From assembly GCA_022710485.1 (NCBI GenBank), contig JAKLGU010000001.1, positions 404,315 through 468,314 on the forward strand: a DNA stretch of 64,000 bases, in the 5' to 3' direction. The position numbers were made by a program, and so were the translations under genes. Source of the stretch: Gemmatimonadota bacterium. GTDB lineage: Bacteria; Gemmatimonadota; Gemmatimonadetes; Gemmatimonadales; GWC2-71-9. The notes below the pieces were generated by a model. The model had not been told where the DNA came from. It made no database searches and worked only from the letters and a program-made list of their open reading frames with translations. This document shows positions 8,191-16,239 of the stretch, piece by piece (the stretch's first letter is position 1; every line of letters begins with the position of its first letter).

Positions 8191-10410
8191 ATGCACCGCA
8201 GGTTTGGATACCTTTTCGCCGCCACCGTCGTACTGCTCTCTGCCTGTTCCGGTGAGCAGGTCGCCCCCGACGACGCCGCGATGCCGGGCTCGGCCACGCA
8301 GGTTCAGGTCAACCCCTTCGCGATCGCCGTGCTGCCGGCCGAGTGCGCCACGGTGGCGCGGGCGCAGGGCGCCATCGACAGCCTACTCCCGCAGCTCTAC
8401 GGACCGGGGGGAGGCCGACGGGGCAAGGCGCAGGGCTACAGCAACGCGATCGACAAGGCCCGGCGTGAAGGGAAGACTCAGCTCGCGCAGAGCAACGTGG
8501 ATTCGCTCATCAACTACACGCTCTCGAACTACTACGCGGGCACCCTGATCGGCAATCAGAGCGCCGCCACCCAGGAGCGGGTGCTCAAGTTCATCTACTT
8601 GCTGTACTGCTCGAACAACATCACGCCGGTGCCCGACCTGAGCGGCATCTTCGGCGCCGAGAACAGCGTACTGATCCGGAACGGCACGCCGACCACCACG
8701 GTGAGTGACCCGCTGGACTCGGCGGCGGTCGAGGTCGAGCAGGGCGAGGTGCCGGCCACCATTTTCGGCACCTTCGTCTCGGTGTACAAGACCACCAATC
8801 CCCTCCCGACGAGCCTGGACTGGTACGGCATCGACGGCTTCCGGCAGGGCGCGTTCGAGTTCGTCTCGAATCCCGAAGTCACGTTCACTGACCCGGTGCT
8901 CACCGGCGTCTGCATCAGGTACGACCCCGACATCGCCTCGGCCACCGACTTGCGCCTGGCCCATGCTGTCGAGGCGGGCTACGTGTCCGTCGTCCCCGGG
9001 AATTCGGTCGTCACGACGGCCGGTGGCACCATCGAAATCGGCGCCTACGCCGACCCGGGACCGCTCGGACTGGCCTGCGATCCGCTCCCCCCGCCGCCGA
9101 TCGCGGCGCGGAGCGCCGTCGGCCGGCTGCTGCAGCAGTTCGCCGGCCTCATCGTGCCGGGCAACCTGTTCGCGGGCGTGGCCGGCGGCGGCACCGGCAG
9201 CCAGGTCGTGAAGTTCAGCCCATTCGCGGCGGTGGACATCAAGCTCAACCTCGCGAGCGCAGGGCCGACTTCTCCCCAGTACATCCCGGTGGGCAGCACG
9301 GAGAACACCGCGCAGGTCGGCGTCACGATCACCACCCGGAACGGCCACACGCCGATCGGCGGCATTCCCGTGGCGTTCGATCCGGCTGCCGCCTTCGCGC
9401 CGGCGTCGGTCTCGACCGGGGCCGACGGCATCGCCGCCTCGGCCTGGACCCTCGTGGCGGGAACCAATGCCGGCACCGCGACCTCCGGCCTGGCGCCGCT
9501 CGCGTTCGTCCCGGCGACGGCGGCCTTTTCGGCGACCGCAGTGCAACTCACGGCGCCCGAGATCACGACCGTGTCGCTGCCTGACGGCCAGCAGACGGTG
9601 GTCTACGGCCCCGCCACCCTGACGGCGACCGGCGGCACCGGCAGTTACACCTGGGCGCTCGCCCCCGGCAGCAGCCTGCCGGCCGGACTCGCGCTTTCGG
9701 CGGCCGGGGTCGTCAGCGGCACCCCAACGGCATCCGGGTCGTTCACCTTTACGGTGCGCGTCAACAGCGGCCCCCTGTCCGCCGACAAGGCGTTCACGGT
9801 GAACATCCTCCCGGCGCCGGTGGTGGTCACCACCGGCTCGCCGCTCCCCGCCGCCACTGTCGGAGTCGCGTATTCCCAGACCTTCCAGGCGACGGGCGGC
9901 ACCGGGGGCTACTCCTGGAGCCAGGTCGACGGCGCGCTGCCGGCTGGGCTCGGGCTCTCCGCGGCCGGCGTGCTGAGCGGCGCACCGAGCACGGCGGGGA
10001 CGTCCACGTTCACCGTCCAGGCAGCGAGCGGCACGCTCACCGGCAGCAAGGCGTTCTCGCTCACGGCCTCGTATCCGACGGCCGTGGCGCTCACGTTCCA
10101 GCCGGGCCCGTCGAACTCGCAGTGCTACGCCCTCAACGTGATCATGACCCCGAACATCGCGGTCAGGGTGACGGACCAGGCCGGCCGCCCGCTGTCGGGC
10201 GTCCAGGTCAGCATCGTGGCGGTGACCAACAACGGCTCCAAGGTGGTGCCCTCGCAGCCGTTTGCCATCTCGGGCGCCAACGGGCTGGCCGTCTTCAACA
10301 CGCTGTCGATCAACAAGACGGGCGGGTACCGGATCATCGCCTCCACGCAGTCGCCGTGGCCGGCGGTGACCATCCAATCCGGCAAGTTCAACATCTCTCC
10401 TGGGTGCTGA
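8191..10410 (+). CDS. Large lipoprotein with Ig-like / putative-Ig repeats
   Basis: The 739-residue protein has a lipobox signal peptide (VVLLSACSG, lipidated Cys about residue 19). A unique N-terminal region of about 350 residues follows. Then comes a bacterial Ig-like domain (about 365-455, with VGVTITTRNGHTPIGGIPV) and two consecutive putative-Ig repeats (about 460-545 and 550-635). Each of these carries the GGTGxYxWxxxxGxLPAGLxLSxxGVxSGxP pattern. A further Ig-like segment closes the protein. Such proteins are surface or periplasmic scaffolds or adhesins, and no enzymatic motif is seen. The start is ATG 8191, five bases after GGAGG at 8181-8185. A terminator follows the stop. Repeats of the same family may recombine. 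Confidence 0.78.
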   Translation: MHRRFGYLFAATVVLLSACSGEQVAPDDAAMPGSATQVQVNPFAIAVLPAECATVARAQGAIDSLLPQLYGPGGGRRGKAQGYSNAIDKARREGKTQLAQSNVDSLINYTLSNYYAGTLIGNQSAATQERVLKFIYLLYCSNNITPVPDLSGIFGAENSVLIRNGTPTTTVSDPLDSAAVEVEQGEVPATIFGTFVSVYKTTNPLPTSLDWYGIDGFRQGAFEFVSNPEVTFTDPVLTGVCIRYDPDIASATDLRLAHAVEAGYVSVVPGNSVVTTAGGTIEIGAYADPGPLGLACDPLPPPPIAARSAVGRLLQQFAGLIVPGNLFAGVAGGGTGSQVVKFSPFAAVDIKLNLASAGPTSPQYIPVGSTENTAQVGVTITTRNGHTPIGGIPVAFDPAAAFAPASVSTGADGIAASAWTLVAGTNAGTATSGLAPLAFVPATAAFSATAVQLTAPEITTVSLPDGQQTVVYGPATLTATGGTGSYTWALAPGSSLPAGLALSAAGVVSGTPTASGSFTFTVRVNSGPLSADKAFTVNILPAPVVVTTGSPLPAATVGVAYSQTFQATGGTGGYSWSQVDGALPAGLGLSAAGVLSGAPSTAGTSTFTVQAASGTLTGSKAFSLTASYPTAVALTFQPGPSNSQCYALNVIMTPNIAVRVTDQAGRPLSGVQVSIVAVTNNGSKVVPSQPFAISGANGLAVFNTLSINKTGGYRIIASTQSPWPAVTIQSGKFNISPGC

Positions 10411-10439
10411 TCGGCCGGCAGTACGCCAGTTCAAACGCG

Positions 10440-10467
10440 ACAGCCCCGCCACTTGGCGGGGCTGTTT
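10440..10467. terminator. Intrinsic terminator between convergent genes
   Basis: An 11-bp perfect stem (10440-10450 with 10455-10465) with a 4-base loop is followed by TTTGC. It lies 29 bases after the Ig lipoprotein stop and before the convergent dehydrogenase stop, so it probably serves both. Confidence 0.75.
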
Positions 10468-10492
10468 GCAAAGATGAACTCGCTGGCCCCTG

Positions 10493-11470
10493 CTATACCA
10501 CCCGATCCGGCAGCTCCCGCCCCTCGCTCCACGCCACCAGGTTTTCCAACGCCCGCATCCCCATGGCGATGCGGGACTCGACGGTGGCGCTGCCAAGATG
10601 CGGCAGGAGCACCACGTTCGGGAGCGCCAGGAGGCCCGGATTGACCCGGGGCTCCTCGGCGTACACGTCGAGCCCCGCCCCGGCAATCACCCCACGCGCC
10701 AGCGCATCCACCAGCGCTCCCTCGTCCACCACGTCGCCGCGCGAGGTGTTGACGAGAATGCCGTGCGGCGGCATCAGGTCGAGCTGGCGGGCGTTCACCA
10801 GGTGCCGCGTCTCCCCGCTCGACGGCACGTGCAGCGACACCACGTCCGATTCGGCGAACACCCTGTCCAACTCGACGTGCACCGCGTCGAGCGCCGCCGC
10901 CTCGCCGGCGGGCAGCTCCGTCCGGCTCGCATAGAGGAGCCGCATCCCGAAGCCGTGCACCGCGCGCCGCGCCACCGCCCGTCCGATCCGCCCCATCCCC
11001 ACGATGCCGAGCGTCCTGCCGGAGAGCCGCCGCCCGAGGTGATGCATCGGGTGCCAGCCGGCCCAGCGGCCGGCACGGAGATCCCGCTCCCCCTCCCCGA
11101 GCCGGCGCATCGCCATCAGCATCAGCGCCACGGCCAGATCGGCGGTGTCTTCCGTCAGCACACCGGGCGTGTTGGTGACAGCGATTCCCCTGGCGCGCGC
11201 CGCGTCCAGGTTGATGTGCTCGAACCCCACGCCGAAATTGGCCAGGAGCCGCGCCCGGAGCGGCTCCACCCCGAGCACCTCCGCGCCCAGCCGGTCGGAG
11301 ACGGTGCAGAGCAAGGCATCGGAAGTGGCCAGCGCCTCCTGCAGCCCGGCCGCCTCGAGCGGCGTGTCCTGCCGGTTGAGCCGGACGTCGAAGCGCTCGG
11401 CGAGGGCCGATTCCACGGGGGCCGGAAGGCGGCGGGTGACGGTGACGACGGGGCGCTCGGGGACGGTCAC
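10493..11470 (-). CDS. D-2-hydroxyacid dehydrogenase (glyoxylate/hydroxypyruvate reductase type)
   Basis: This 325-residue NAD(P)-dependent enzyme has both halves of the D-isomer dehydrogenase fold. The dinucleotide-binding motif GIVGMGRIGRAVA is near residues 155-167. The catalytic Arg is in NTSRGDVVDEGAL, the Glu in DVYAEEPRV, and the His in LLPHLGSAT. Members reduce glyoxylate or hydroxypyruvate to glycolate or glycerate. The divergent neighbour is a glycerate kinase, which supports a hydroxypyruvate-glycerate route. I placed the start at GTG 11470 because an AAGGAG ribosome site precedes it by seven bases. A longer frame upstream lacks such a site. A TAGTAT -10-like box (11505-11510) lies about 35 bases upstream. 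Confidence 0.85.
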   Translation of the reverse strand: MTVPERPVVTVTRRLPAPVESALAERFDVRLNRQDTPLEAAGLQEALATSDALLCTVSDRLGAEVLGVEPLRARLLANFGVGFEHINLDAARARGIAVTNTPGVLTEDTADLAVALMLMAMRRLGEGERDLRAGRWAGWHPMHHLGRRLSGRTLGIVGMGRIGRAVARRAVHGFGMRLLYASRTELPAGEAAALDAVHVELDRVFAESDVVSLHVPSSGETRHLVNARQLDLMPPHGILVNTSRGDVVDEGALVDALARGVIAGAGLDVYAEEPRVNPGLLALPNVVLLPHLGSATVESRIAMGMRALENLVAWSEGRELPDRVV

Positions 11471-11480
11471 GGGGTGCTCC

Positions 11481-11510
11481 TTGGACGACGGGGCCCGGGG
11501 CCCCATACTA
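11481..11510. promoter_or_regulatory. Overlapping divergent promoters, dehydrogenase / glycerate kinase
   Basis: On the plus strand TTGGAC (11481-11486), 17 bp, CATACT (11504-11509) places the transcript start within a base or two of the glycerate kinase ATG at 11515, so a leaderless mRNA is predicted. On the minus strand TAGTAT (revcomp of 11505-11510) overlaps the same bases and faces the dehydrogenase. The G/C-rich self-complementary block 11490-11504 lies between the -35 and -10 boxes. The two promoters would be mutually exclusive. Confidence 0.45.
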
Positions 11511-11514
11511 GGGA

Positions 11515-12843
11515 ATGCGCGAACTCCTGCTCGATCTCTACGGCGCCGCGCTGCGGGCCGCCGACCCCGCGGCGGCGGTGCGCCACGAGCTCTCCGAGCG
11601 GCCGCTCCCCTCCGGCGCGCCGGTGCACGTCCTCGCCCTCGGCAAGGCGGCGGCGGGAATGGCCGGGGCGGCGGTGTCGGTGCTCGACCAGTCGAAGGCG
11701 TCGTTCGCCGGCGGCGTGGTGGTCGGCACCTCGGGCGCCAAGCCGGCCAACCGCGCGCTGCGGTACGTCACGGGCGACCACCCCCTCCCCGGGCCTGCGT
11801 CGGCGCGAGCGGCCGAGGCGATCGCCGACGCAGTGGCGTCCGTGCACGCCGACCACCAGGCGCTGGTCCTCCTCTCGGGCGGCGCGTCGAGCCTGGCCGC
11901 CGCACCGGTGGGTAGCGTCGCCGCCGGTGATCTGTCGGCGCTCTGGAGTTTCCTCCTCGGCAGCGGCCGCGACATCGTGGCGGTCAACACCGTCCGGAAG
12001 CGCTGCCTCCGCTGGGGCGCCGGTCGCCTCGCCGCCGCCCTCGCGCCGCGGCCCGTCACCGTCCTCTGCATTTCCGACGTGATCGGCGACGACCCCGGCA
12101 CCGTCGGGTCCGGCCCCTGTGCCCCCGACCCGCGCTGGGCCCGAGAGGTGCTGAGCCTGCTCGAATCGGTGGCTGGGGCGCGGGACATCCCGGTGTCGGT
12201 ACGCCGACTCCTCGAGCGCCAGGCCGCCGGCGACCTCCCCGACACCCTCAAGCCGGGCGACGCCGTCTTCCGAAACGTGACGACCCACGTCATCGCGAGC
12301 AACCGCCTCGCGGTTCGGGGCGTCGCGCGCCGCGCGCAGGAGCTGGGGCTGCCGGTGCTGGCCGGCGCCTCCGACCTCTCAGGAGAGGCGCGGGAGGCGG
12401 GCACCCGCATCGGCGCCTTCCTGCGGGCCGGCGGCGGCGGGGCGAGCTGTTTCGTCTGGGGAGGCGAGACCACGGTGTCGCTCGGCGCTGGCACCGCCGG
12501 CCAGGGCGGCCGCTGCCAGGAGCTGGCACTCGCCGCGGCGGCCGAACTCGACGACGTACCCGGCGTGGCGCTGTTGGCGGCGGGCACCGACGGCCGGGAC
12601 GGCCCGACCGACGCCGCCGGCGCCCTGGTGGACGGCGCCACCTGGGCGCGAATTGCCGGACTGGGGCGCAACCCGGAGGCAGACCTCTCGGCGCACGACG
12701 CCTACCACGCGCTCGAGGCCGCCGGGGCGCTCCTGCACACCGGTCCGACGGGCACCAACGTGATGGACGTGGTGATCGGGCTGCGTCAGCGGGCCGTCAG
12801 GGATGCACTTCGTCCGGGGGCTGGTAATCCGCCCCCAGGATGA
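11515..12843 (+). CDS. Glycerate 2-kinase (GckA/TtuD, MOFRL family)
   Basis: The 442-residue protein matches the two-domain glycerate kinase family that makes 2-phosphoglycerate from glycerate and ATP. The N-terminal DUF4147 part shows ALGKAAAGMA, the TGDHPLPG motif, LLSGGASSL and NTVRKRCLRWGAGRLA. The C-terminal MOFRL part shows GGETTVSLG, GGRCQELALAAA and GTDGRDGPTDAAGA. The length is normal. No ribosome site precedes the ATG, and the predicted promoter makes the message leaderless. Its divergent neighbour is a hydroxypyruvate-reductase-like enzyme. The last 47 bases overlap the 3' end of the convergent LytR_C-like gene, so there is no terminator between them. Confidence 0.88.
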   Translation: MRELLLDLYGAALRAADPAAAVRHELSERPLPSGAPVHVLALGKAAAGMAGAAVSVLDQSKASFAGGVVVGTSGAKPANRALRYVTGDHPLPGPASARAAEAIADAVASVHADHQALVLLSGGASSLAAAPVGSVAAGDLSALWSFLLGSGRDIVAVNTVRKRCLRWGAGRLAAALAPRPVTVLCISDVIGDDPGTVGSGPCAPDPRWAREVLSLLESVAGARDIPVSVRRLLERQAAGDLPDTLKPGDAVFRNVTTHVIASNRLAVRGVARRAQELGLPVLAGASDLSGEAREAGTRIGAFLRAGGGGASCFVWGGETTVSLGAGTAGQGGRCQELALAAAAELDDVPGVALLAAGTDGRDGPTDAAGALVDGATWARIAGLGRNPEADLSAHDAYHALEAAGALLHTGPTGTNVMDVVIGLRQRAVRDALRPGAGNPPPG

Positions 12844-13219
12844 CGGTCAGGTCCACCCGCCGGGTCGAGTCGGGCTCCCACGTCGTGACGCCGACGCCAA
12901 GGAGCCGAGCCGCGCGGCGGGCGGCGGTGCTGTCGCCGCGGCGAACGAGCAGTTGGGTGACCGCAGACGGATCGCCCTCGGCATTCCCGAAGAAGACGAC
13001 GTCGAGCCCGCCGCGCCGCAGCACACGCGTCGCCGTCCGAGCGAGCCCCGCGCGGCCCGAGCCGTTGAGCACCTCGACCATGAGGCGGTCGCGTCCACCG
13101 GGAACGGGATAGGCGTGGTCGGGCAGCGCGGAAGGCGCCGACCGGTACTGGAAGGCGAGGAAGGCGAGGAGGAGGACTCCCGCCCCGATCAGGGCGAGAC
13201 GACGGACAGGCTGTTCCAA
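12797..13219 (-). CDS. LytR_C-domain membrane protein
   Basis: This protein of about 140 residues has one N-terminal transmembrane helix (LALIGAGVLLLAFLAF). An extracytoplasmic LytR_C domain follows (VEVLNGSGRAGLARTATRVL, then LLVRRGDSTAARRAARLLG, then DLTVILGAD). This domain occurs at the C-terminus of LytR-CpsA-Psr proteins and alone in short proteins. Its role is not well defined. It is the last gene of the nine-gene operon and overlaps the upstream yqeK-like gene. The start is uncertain: TTG 13219 and GTG 13249 are in frame, and neither has a clear ribosome site. The pairing with yqeK resembles the nadD-yqeK-lytR-rsfS neighbourhood of other bacteria, but nadD and rsfS are not here. Confidence 0.7.
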   Translation of the reverse strand: MEQPVRRLALIGAGVLLLAFLAFQYRSAPSALPDHAYPVPGGRDRLMVEVLNGSGRAGLARTATRVLRRGGLDVVFFGNAEGDPSAVTQLLVRRGDSTAARRAARLLGVGVTTWEPDSTRRVDLTVILGADYQPPDEVHP

Positions 13220-13773
13220 AACCGCACCATCGGCTCGGGCAGCGGCCACCCGGAGCGCGCCAGGTAGGAGAGCCGGGCGCGCGCCACCGCGCGGATGACG
13301 CCCGCCACGTCGCGGGGGAAGAGTGCCGCGAGTTCGGCGCGCGCCGCGACGTCGAACGTCCGGCCCGGCTCGAGATAGTCGGCGCAGTAGAGCACGCGGC
13401 CGACCATGTCCCACTCGGCGAGCCCGAGGGAGTGGTATCGCACCGCGTCGAGGACGCCGCGGTCCGTCTCCCCTTCCGCCTTGGCGCGCGCGGCGGCCGC
13501 GGGTCCGTGCCAGAGCTCGATGGGCCCGGAGGAACTCGAGGCCCACTGACCGAGCGTCTCACGGCTGGCGTCGCGGAGGGCGTCGTGCAGCCAGACCGCC
13601 TTGAGCCACCGGTTCCGCTCGGAGTCGTGCACCCCCATCCGCTCCGCCCACGCCGACACCAGCGTGGCGACACGCTCGACGTGCGCGACCCGCTCCGGCG
13701 TCATCTCGGCCCAGGCCGGCAGCGTCGGCCGGAGGGCCGGGGAGATCCCCGCGTGCGCGGAGCCGCCGGTCAC
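13189..13773 (-). CDS. HD-domain hydrolase, YqeK-like
   Basis: The 194-residue protein carries HD-superfamily metal ligands. His is in VAHVERVATL, the HD pair in KAVWLHDALRD, a His in AVRYHSLG, and Asp in LYCADYLEPGRTFD. This order matches YqeK-type hydrolases that split diadenosine tetraphosphate symmetrically to ADP. The substrate here is by family only. Start GTG 13773 is four bases after the panD stop. ATG 13704 (MTPERVAHVERV) is an alternative closer to the usual family start, with about 23 fewer residues. The gene overlaps the LytR_C-like gene downstream by about 31 bases. Confidence 0.78.
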   Translation of the reverse strand: MTGGSAHAGISPALRPTLPAWAEMTPERVAHVERVATLVSAWAERMGVHDSERNRWLKAVWLHDALRDASRETLGQWASSSSGPIELWHGPAAAARAKAEGETDRGVLDAVRYHSLGLAEWDMVGRVLYCADYLEPGRTFDVAARAELAALFPRDVAGVIRAVARARLSYLARSGWPLPEPMVRFWNSLSVVSP

Positions 13774-13777
13774 CGCG

Positions 13778-14149
13778 TCAGCCTTCGGCCCGAAGCGGCG
13801 GACGGACGATGCGGTTCTTGTCGTCCACGAATACCACCGTCGGGTGGTGCCGGGCCGCCGCCGCCTCGTCGAAGAGGCCATAGGAGATGACGATGACCAG
13901 GTCGCCGGCCATGCCGAGGCGGGCCGCGGCGCCATTGAGCTGGAGCACGCCGGAGCCGCGCGGGCCCGGGATGACGTAGGTGCTGAACCGCGCGCCGTTG
14001 TTGACGTTGACGACCTGGACCTCCTCGTGCGTCCGGAGGTCGGCGGCGTCGAGCAGGTCCTCGTCCACGGTCAGGGACCCCTCGTAATGGAGGTCCGCCG
14101 AGGTGATCGTGGCGCGGTGAATCTTGGATTTCATCAAGTGGCGCTGCAT
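13778..14149 (-). CDS. panD: Aspartate 1-decarboxylase (pyruvoyl enzyme precursor)
   Basis: The 123-residue PanD proenzyme makes beta-alanine from L-aspartate for pantothenate synthesis. Self-cleavage occurs between Gly24 and Ser25 in [13 protein letters not shown], giving the pyruvoyl group on the alpha chain. With ATG 14149 as start, these residues fall at exactly the canonical 24/25 positions. Lys9 ([10 protein letters not shown]) and the [13 protein letters not shown] and LNGAAARLG segments are also family features. ATG 14149 overlaps the panC stop as TGATG, so translation is coupled. A GTG one codon earlier is possible. Confidence 0.95.
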   Translation of the reverse strand: MQRHLMKSKIHRATITSADLHYEGSLTVDEDLLDAADLRTHEEVQVVNVNNGARFSTYVIPGPRGSGVLQLNGAAARLGMAGDLVIVISYGLFDEAAAARHHPTVVFVDDKNRIVRPPLRAEG

Positions 14150-15021
14150 CACGGGATCCCTTCCCCGAACACGACGTTGTCAATCAGCCTCGTCGATCCG
14201 ACCCGAGCGGCGACCAGCATGAGGTACCCCGCCCCCACGATCTCGGCGGGGGCGAGCGCATCGGGCTCGACGGCGGAAATATACTCCGGGCGCACACCGG
14301 GATACACCTCGAGCGCCCGCCGCGCCACCGCCTCGAGGCGCCTGCCGTCGGTCTCCCCTTCCCGCCACGCGTCGTGCGCCGCACGGAGCGCCGCGCTCAG
14401 CCCCACGGCGTCGCGGCGGTCGGCGGGGGAGAGGTACGTGTTCCGGCTGCTCAGGGCCAGGCCGTCGGGCTCCCGCGCTGTCGGGGCCACCACCAGGGCC
14501 ACCGGCCAGTCGAGATCCCGCACCATGCGGCGGATGAGCGCCACCTGCTGCGCGTCCTTCTGCCCGAACACCGCCACATCGGGGGACACGAGGTGGAAGA
14601 GCTTCGCCACCACTGTCAGGACTCCCGAGAAATGCCCGGGGCGCGCCGCGCCTTCCCACACGTCGGCCGCGGGGCCGGGCACCACTCGGGTGTCGGAGCC
14701 CGGCGGGTACATGACGGAGACGTCGGGAAGGAAGAGGGCATCCACGCCACGGCCGGCGGCCAGGGAGCGGTCGCGGGAAAGGTCGCGAGGATACCGGGCG
14801 AGGTCTTCGGTGGGGCCAAACTGGAGTGGATTGACGAAGATGCTCATCACGACCACGTCCGACACCGCCCGCGCGGCGTCCACCAGCCGCAGATGCCCCT
14901 CATGAAGAAATCCCATGGTGGGCACGAACCCGATTCGGGAGCCCCCCGCCCGTTGCGCCGTCACCCACGCACGGATCCCCGCAGCCGTCGTGAACTCTCT
15001 GGGGGCGGGGTTCTGGTTCAC
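14149..15021 (-). CDS. panC: Pantothenate synthetase
   Basis: This 290-residue enzyme joins pantoate and beta-alanine with ATP. The nucleotidyltransferase motif [10 protein letters not shown] is at about residues 34-43. Substrate-site motifs are [16 protein letters not shown] and [10 protein letters not shown], and the C-terminal domain is intact. Start GTG 15021 overlaps the panB stop as GTGA. The stop overlaps panD as TGATG. panB-panC-panD thus form one translationally coupled pantothenate module. Confidence 0.96.
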   Translation of the reverse strand: MNQNPAPREFTTAAGIRAWVTAQRAGGSRIGFVPTMGFLHEGHLRLVDAARAVSDVVVMSIFVNPLQFGPTEDLARYPRDLSRDRSLAAGRGVDALFLPDVSVMYPPGSDTRVVPGPAADVWEGAARPGHFSGVLTVVAKLFHLVSPDVAVFGQKDAQQVALIRRMVRDLDWPVALVVAPTAREPDGLALSSRNTYLSPADRRDAVGLSAALRAAHDAWREGETDGRRLEAVARRALEVYPGVRPEYISAVEPDALAPAEIVGAGYLMLVAARVGSTRLIDNVVFGEGIP

Positions 15022-15830
15022 TCGAAACCGTGCTCCGCGCCGGGGTAGCGACCGGCCCGGACGTCCTCCGCGTACGCCGACACCGCCGCCCGGATGGTGC
15101 CGTCGAGGTCGGCGTACCGCTTGAGGAACTTCGGCGTGAAGGCGGGGTTCATGCCGAGCATGTCGGGCAGCACGAGCACTTGCCCGTCGCAGCCGGCGCC
15201 GGCGCCGATCCCCACGGTCGGAATCGCGAGTTCCTTCGTCACGCGTGCGGCGAGCGCGGAAGGGACGAGCTCGAGGACCACGCTGAACGCGCCGGCCTCC
15301 TCGACGGCGTGGGCATCGGCGAGGAGGCGCGCGGCGGCGCCCTCCTCCCTGCCCTGCACCCGGTAGCCGCCGAGGGCGTGCACCGATTGCGGCGTGAGCC
15401 CGACGTGGCCCATCACCGGAATCCCCCGGTCCACTAGCGCGCGGATGGTCGGCCCCATCGTCACGCCGCCCTCGAGCTTCACGGCCGCCGCATCGGTCTC
15501 CTGGAGCACGCGGCCGGCGTTCCGGATCGCCTCCTCCGGCGTGACCTGGTAACTGAGGAACGGGAGGTCCACGACCACCAGCGCCCGGCGGACGGCCCCC
15601 TGCACCGCCCGGGCGTGGTAGATCATCTGGTCGAGCGTGGCGCTCAGCGTGGTGGGCCGGCCGGCCACTACCTGGTTCACGGAATCGCCGACGAGGATGA
15701 GGTCCACCCCGGACGCGTCGAGCATTCGCGCCATCAGCGCGTCGTACGCGGTGAGGGAGACGATCTTCTTGCCGGCCCGCTTCATCGCCACGACGTCAAG
15801 CGTGGTCAGCGGTTTCGGTTGGTCACTCAT
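15018..15830 (-). CDS. panB: 3-methyl-2-oxobutanoate hydroxymethyltransferase
   Basis: The 270-residue enzyme transfers a hydroxymethyl group from methylenetetrahydrofolate to ketoisovalerate, the first pantothenate-specific step. Motifs of the TIM-barrel family are SLTAYDALMARMLD, LVGDSVNQVV, KLEGG, VMGHVGLTPQS and GIGAGAGCDGQ. The start is ATG 15830, lying inside the end of folK, with a GGAG ten bases upstream. A TTG at 15839 would add three residues. The link with folK is biochemically sensible because PanB consumes a folate cofactor. Confidence 0.96.
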   Translation of the reverse strand: MSDQPKPLTTLDVVAMKRAGKKIVSLTAYDALMARMLDASGVDLILVGDSVNQVVAGRPTTLSATLDQMIYHARAVQGAVRRALVVVDLPFLSYQVTPEEAIRNAGRVLQETDAAAVKLEGGVTMGPTIRALVDRGIPVMGHVGLTPQSVHALGGYRVQGREEGAAARLLADAHAVEEAGAFSVVLELVPSALAARVTKELAIPTVGIGAGAGCDGQVLVLPDMLGMNPAFTPKFLKRYADLDGTIRAAVSAYAEDVRAGRYPGAEHGFE

Positions 15831-16236
15831 GAGTTTCAATCTCCGCCAGCCCGCGCTGCCAGAAATCGCGGTTGGGGAGCTCCGGGTGCGGGATCGTCAG
15901 GCCAGGCTCGGCCACCATGCGGCGGCCGTACCGAATGATGTCCAGGTCGAGAGAGCGCGACGCCCACCGCGCGCCGCGCGTCCGTCCCTCGGCGCGTTCG
16001 ATGGCTTGGCAGGCCTCGAGCAGCGCGCGCGGTTCCAGCGACGTCTCCACCAGCGCGACCTGGTTCAGGTAGGCGGGCTGGTCGAGCCCGCCGAGGGGCG
16101 CCGTCTCCTCCACCGTCGAGGTGCGCAGGAGGCGGGTGCCGGGGAGCGCCGCAAGCGCCCGTCGGGCGGCGGCGAGGTGGGCCGCCCGGTCGCCGAGGTT
16201 GCTCCCCAGCGCGATGGCCGCCACGTCCGCCCCCAC
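15823..16236 (-). CDS. folK: HPPK, folate biosynthesis pyrophosphokinase
   Basis: This 137-residue protein is 6-hydroxymethyl-7,8-dihydropterin pyrophosphokinase. It shows the start motif AIALGSNLGDR, the ETAPLGGLDQPAYLNQVA segment and the signature WASRSLDLDIIRYG, followed by IPHPEL. It is a little shorter than typical HPPKs of about 155 residues, mostly at the C-terminus. Start GTG 16236 lies three bases after the stop of the MCP-like gene. Its last eight bases overlap panB. No folB or folP is adjacent. Confidence 0.92.
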   Translation of the reverse strand: MGADVAAIALGSNLGDRAAHLAAARRALAALPGTRLLRTSTVEETAPLGGLDQPAYLNQVALVETSLEPRALLEACQAIERAEGRTRGARWASRSLDLDIIRYGRRMVAEPGLTIPHPELPNRDFWQRGLAEIETHE

Positions 16237-16239
16237 CGC

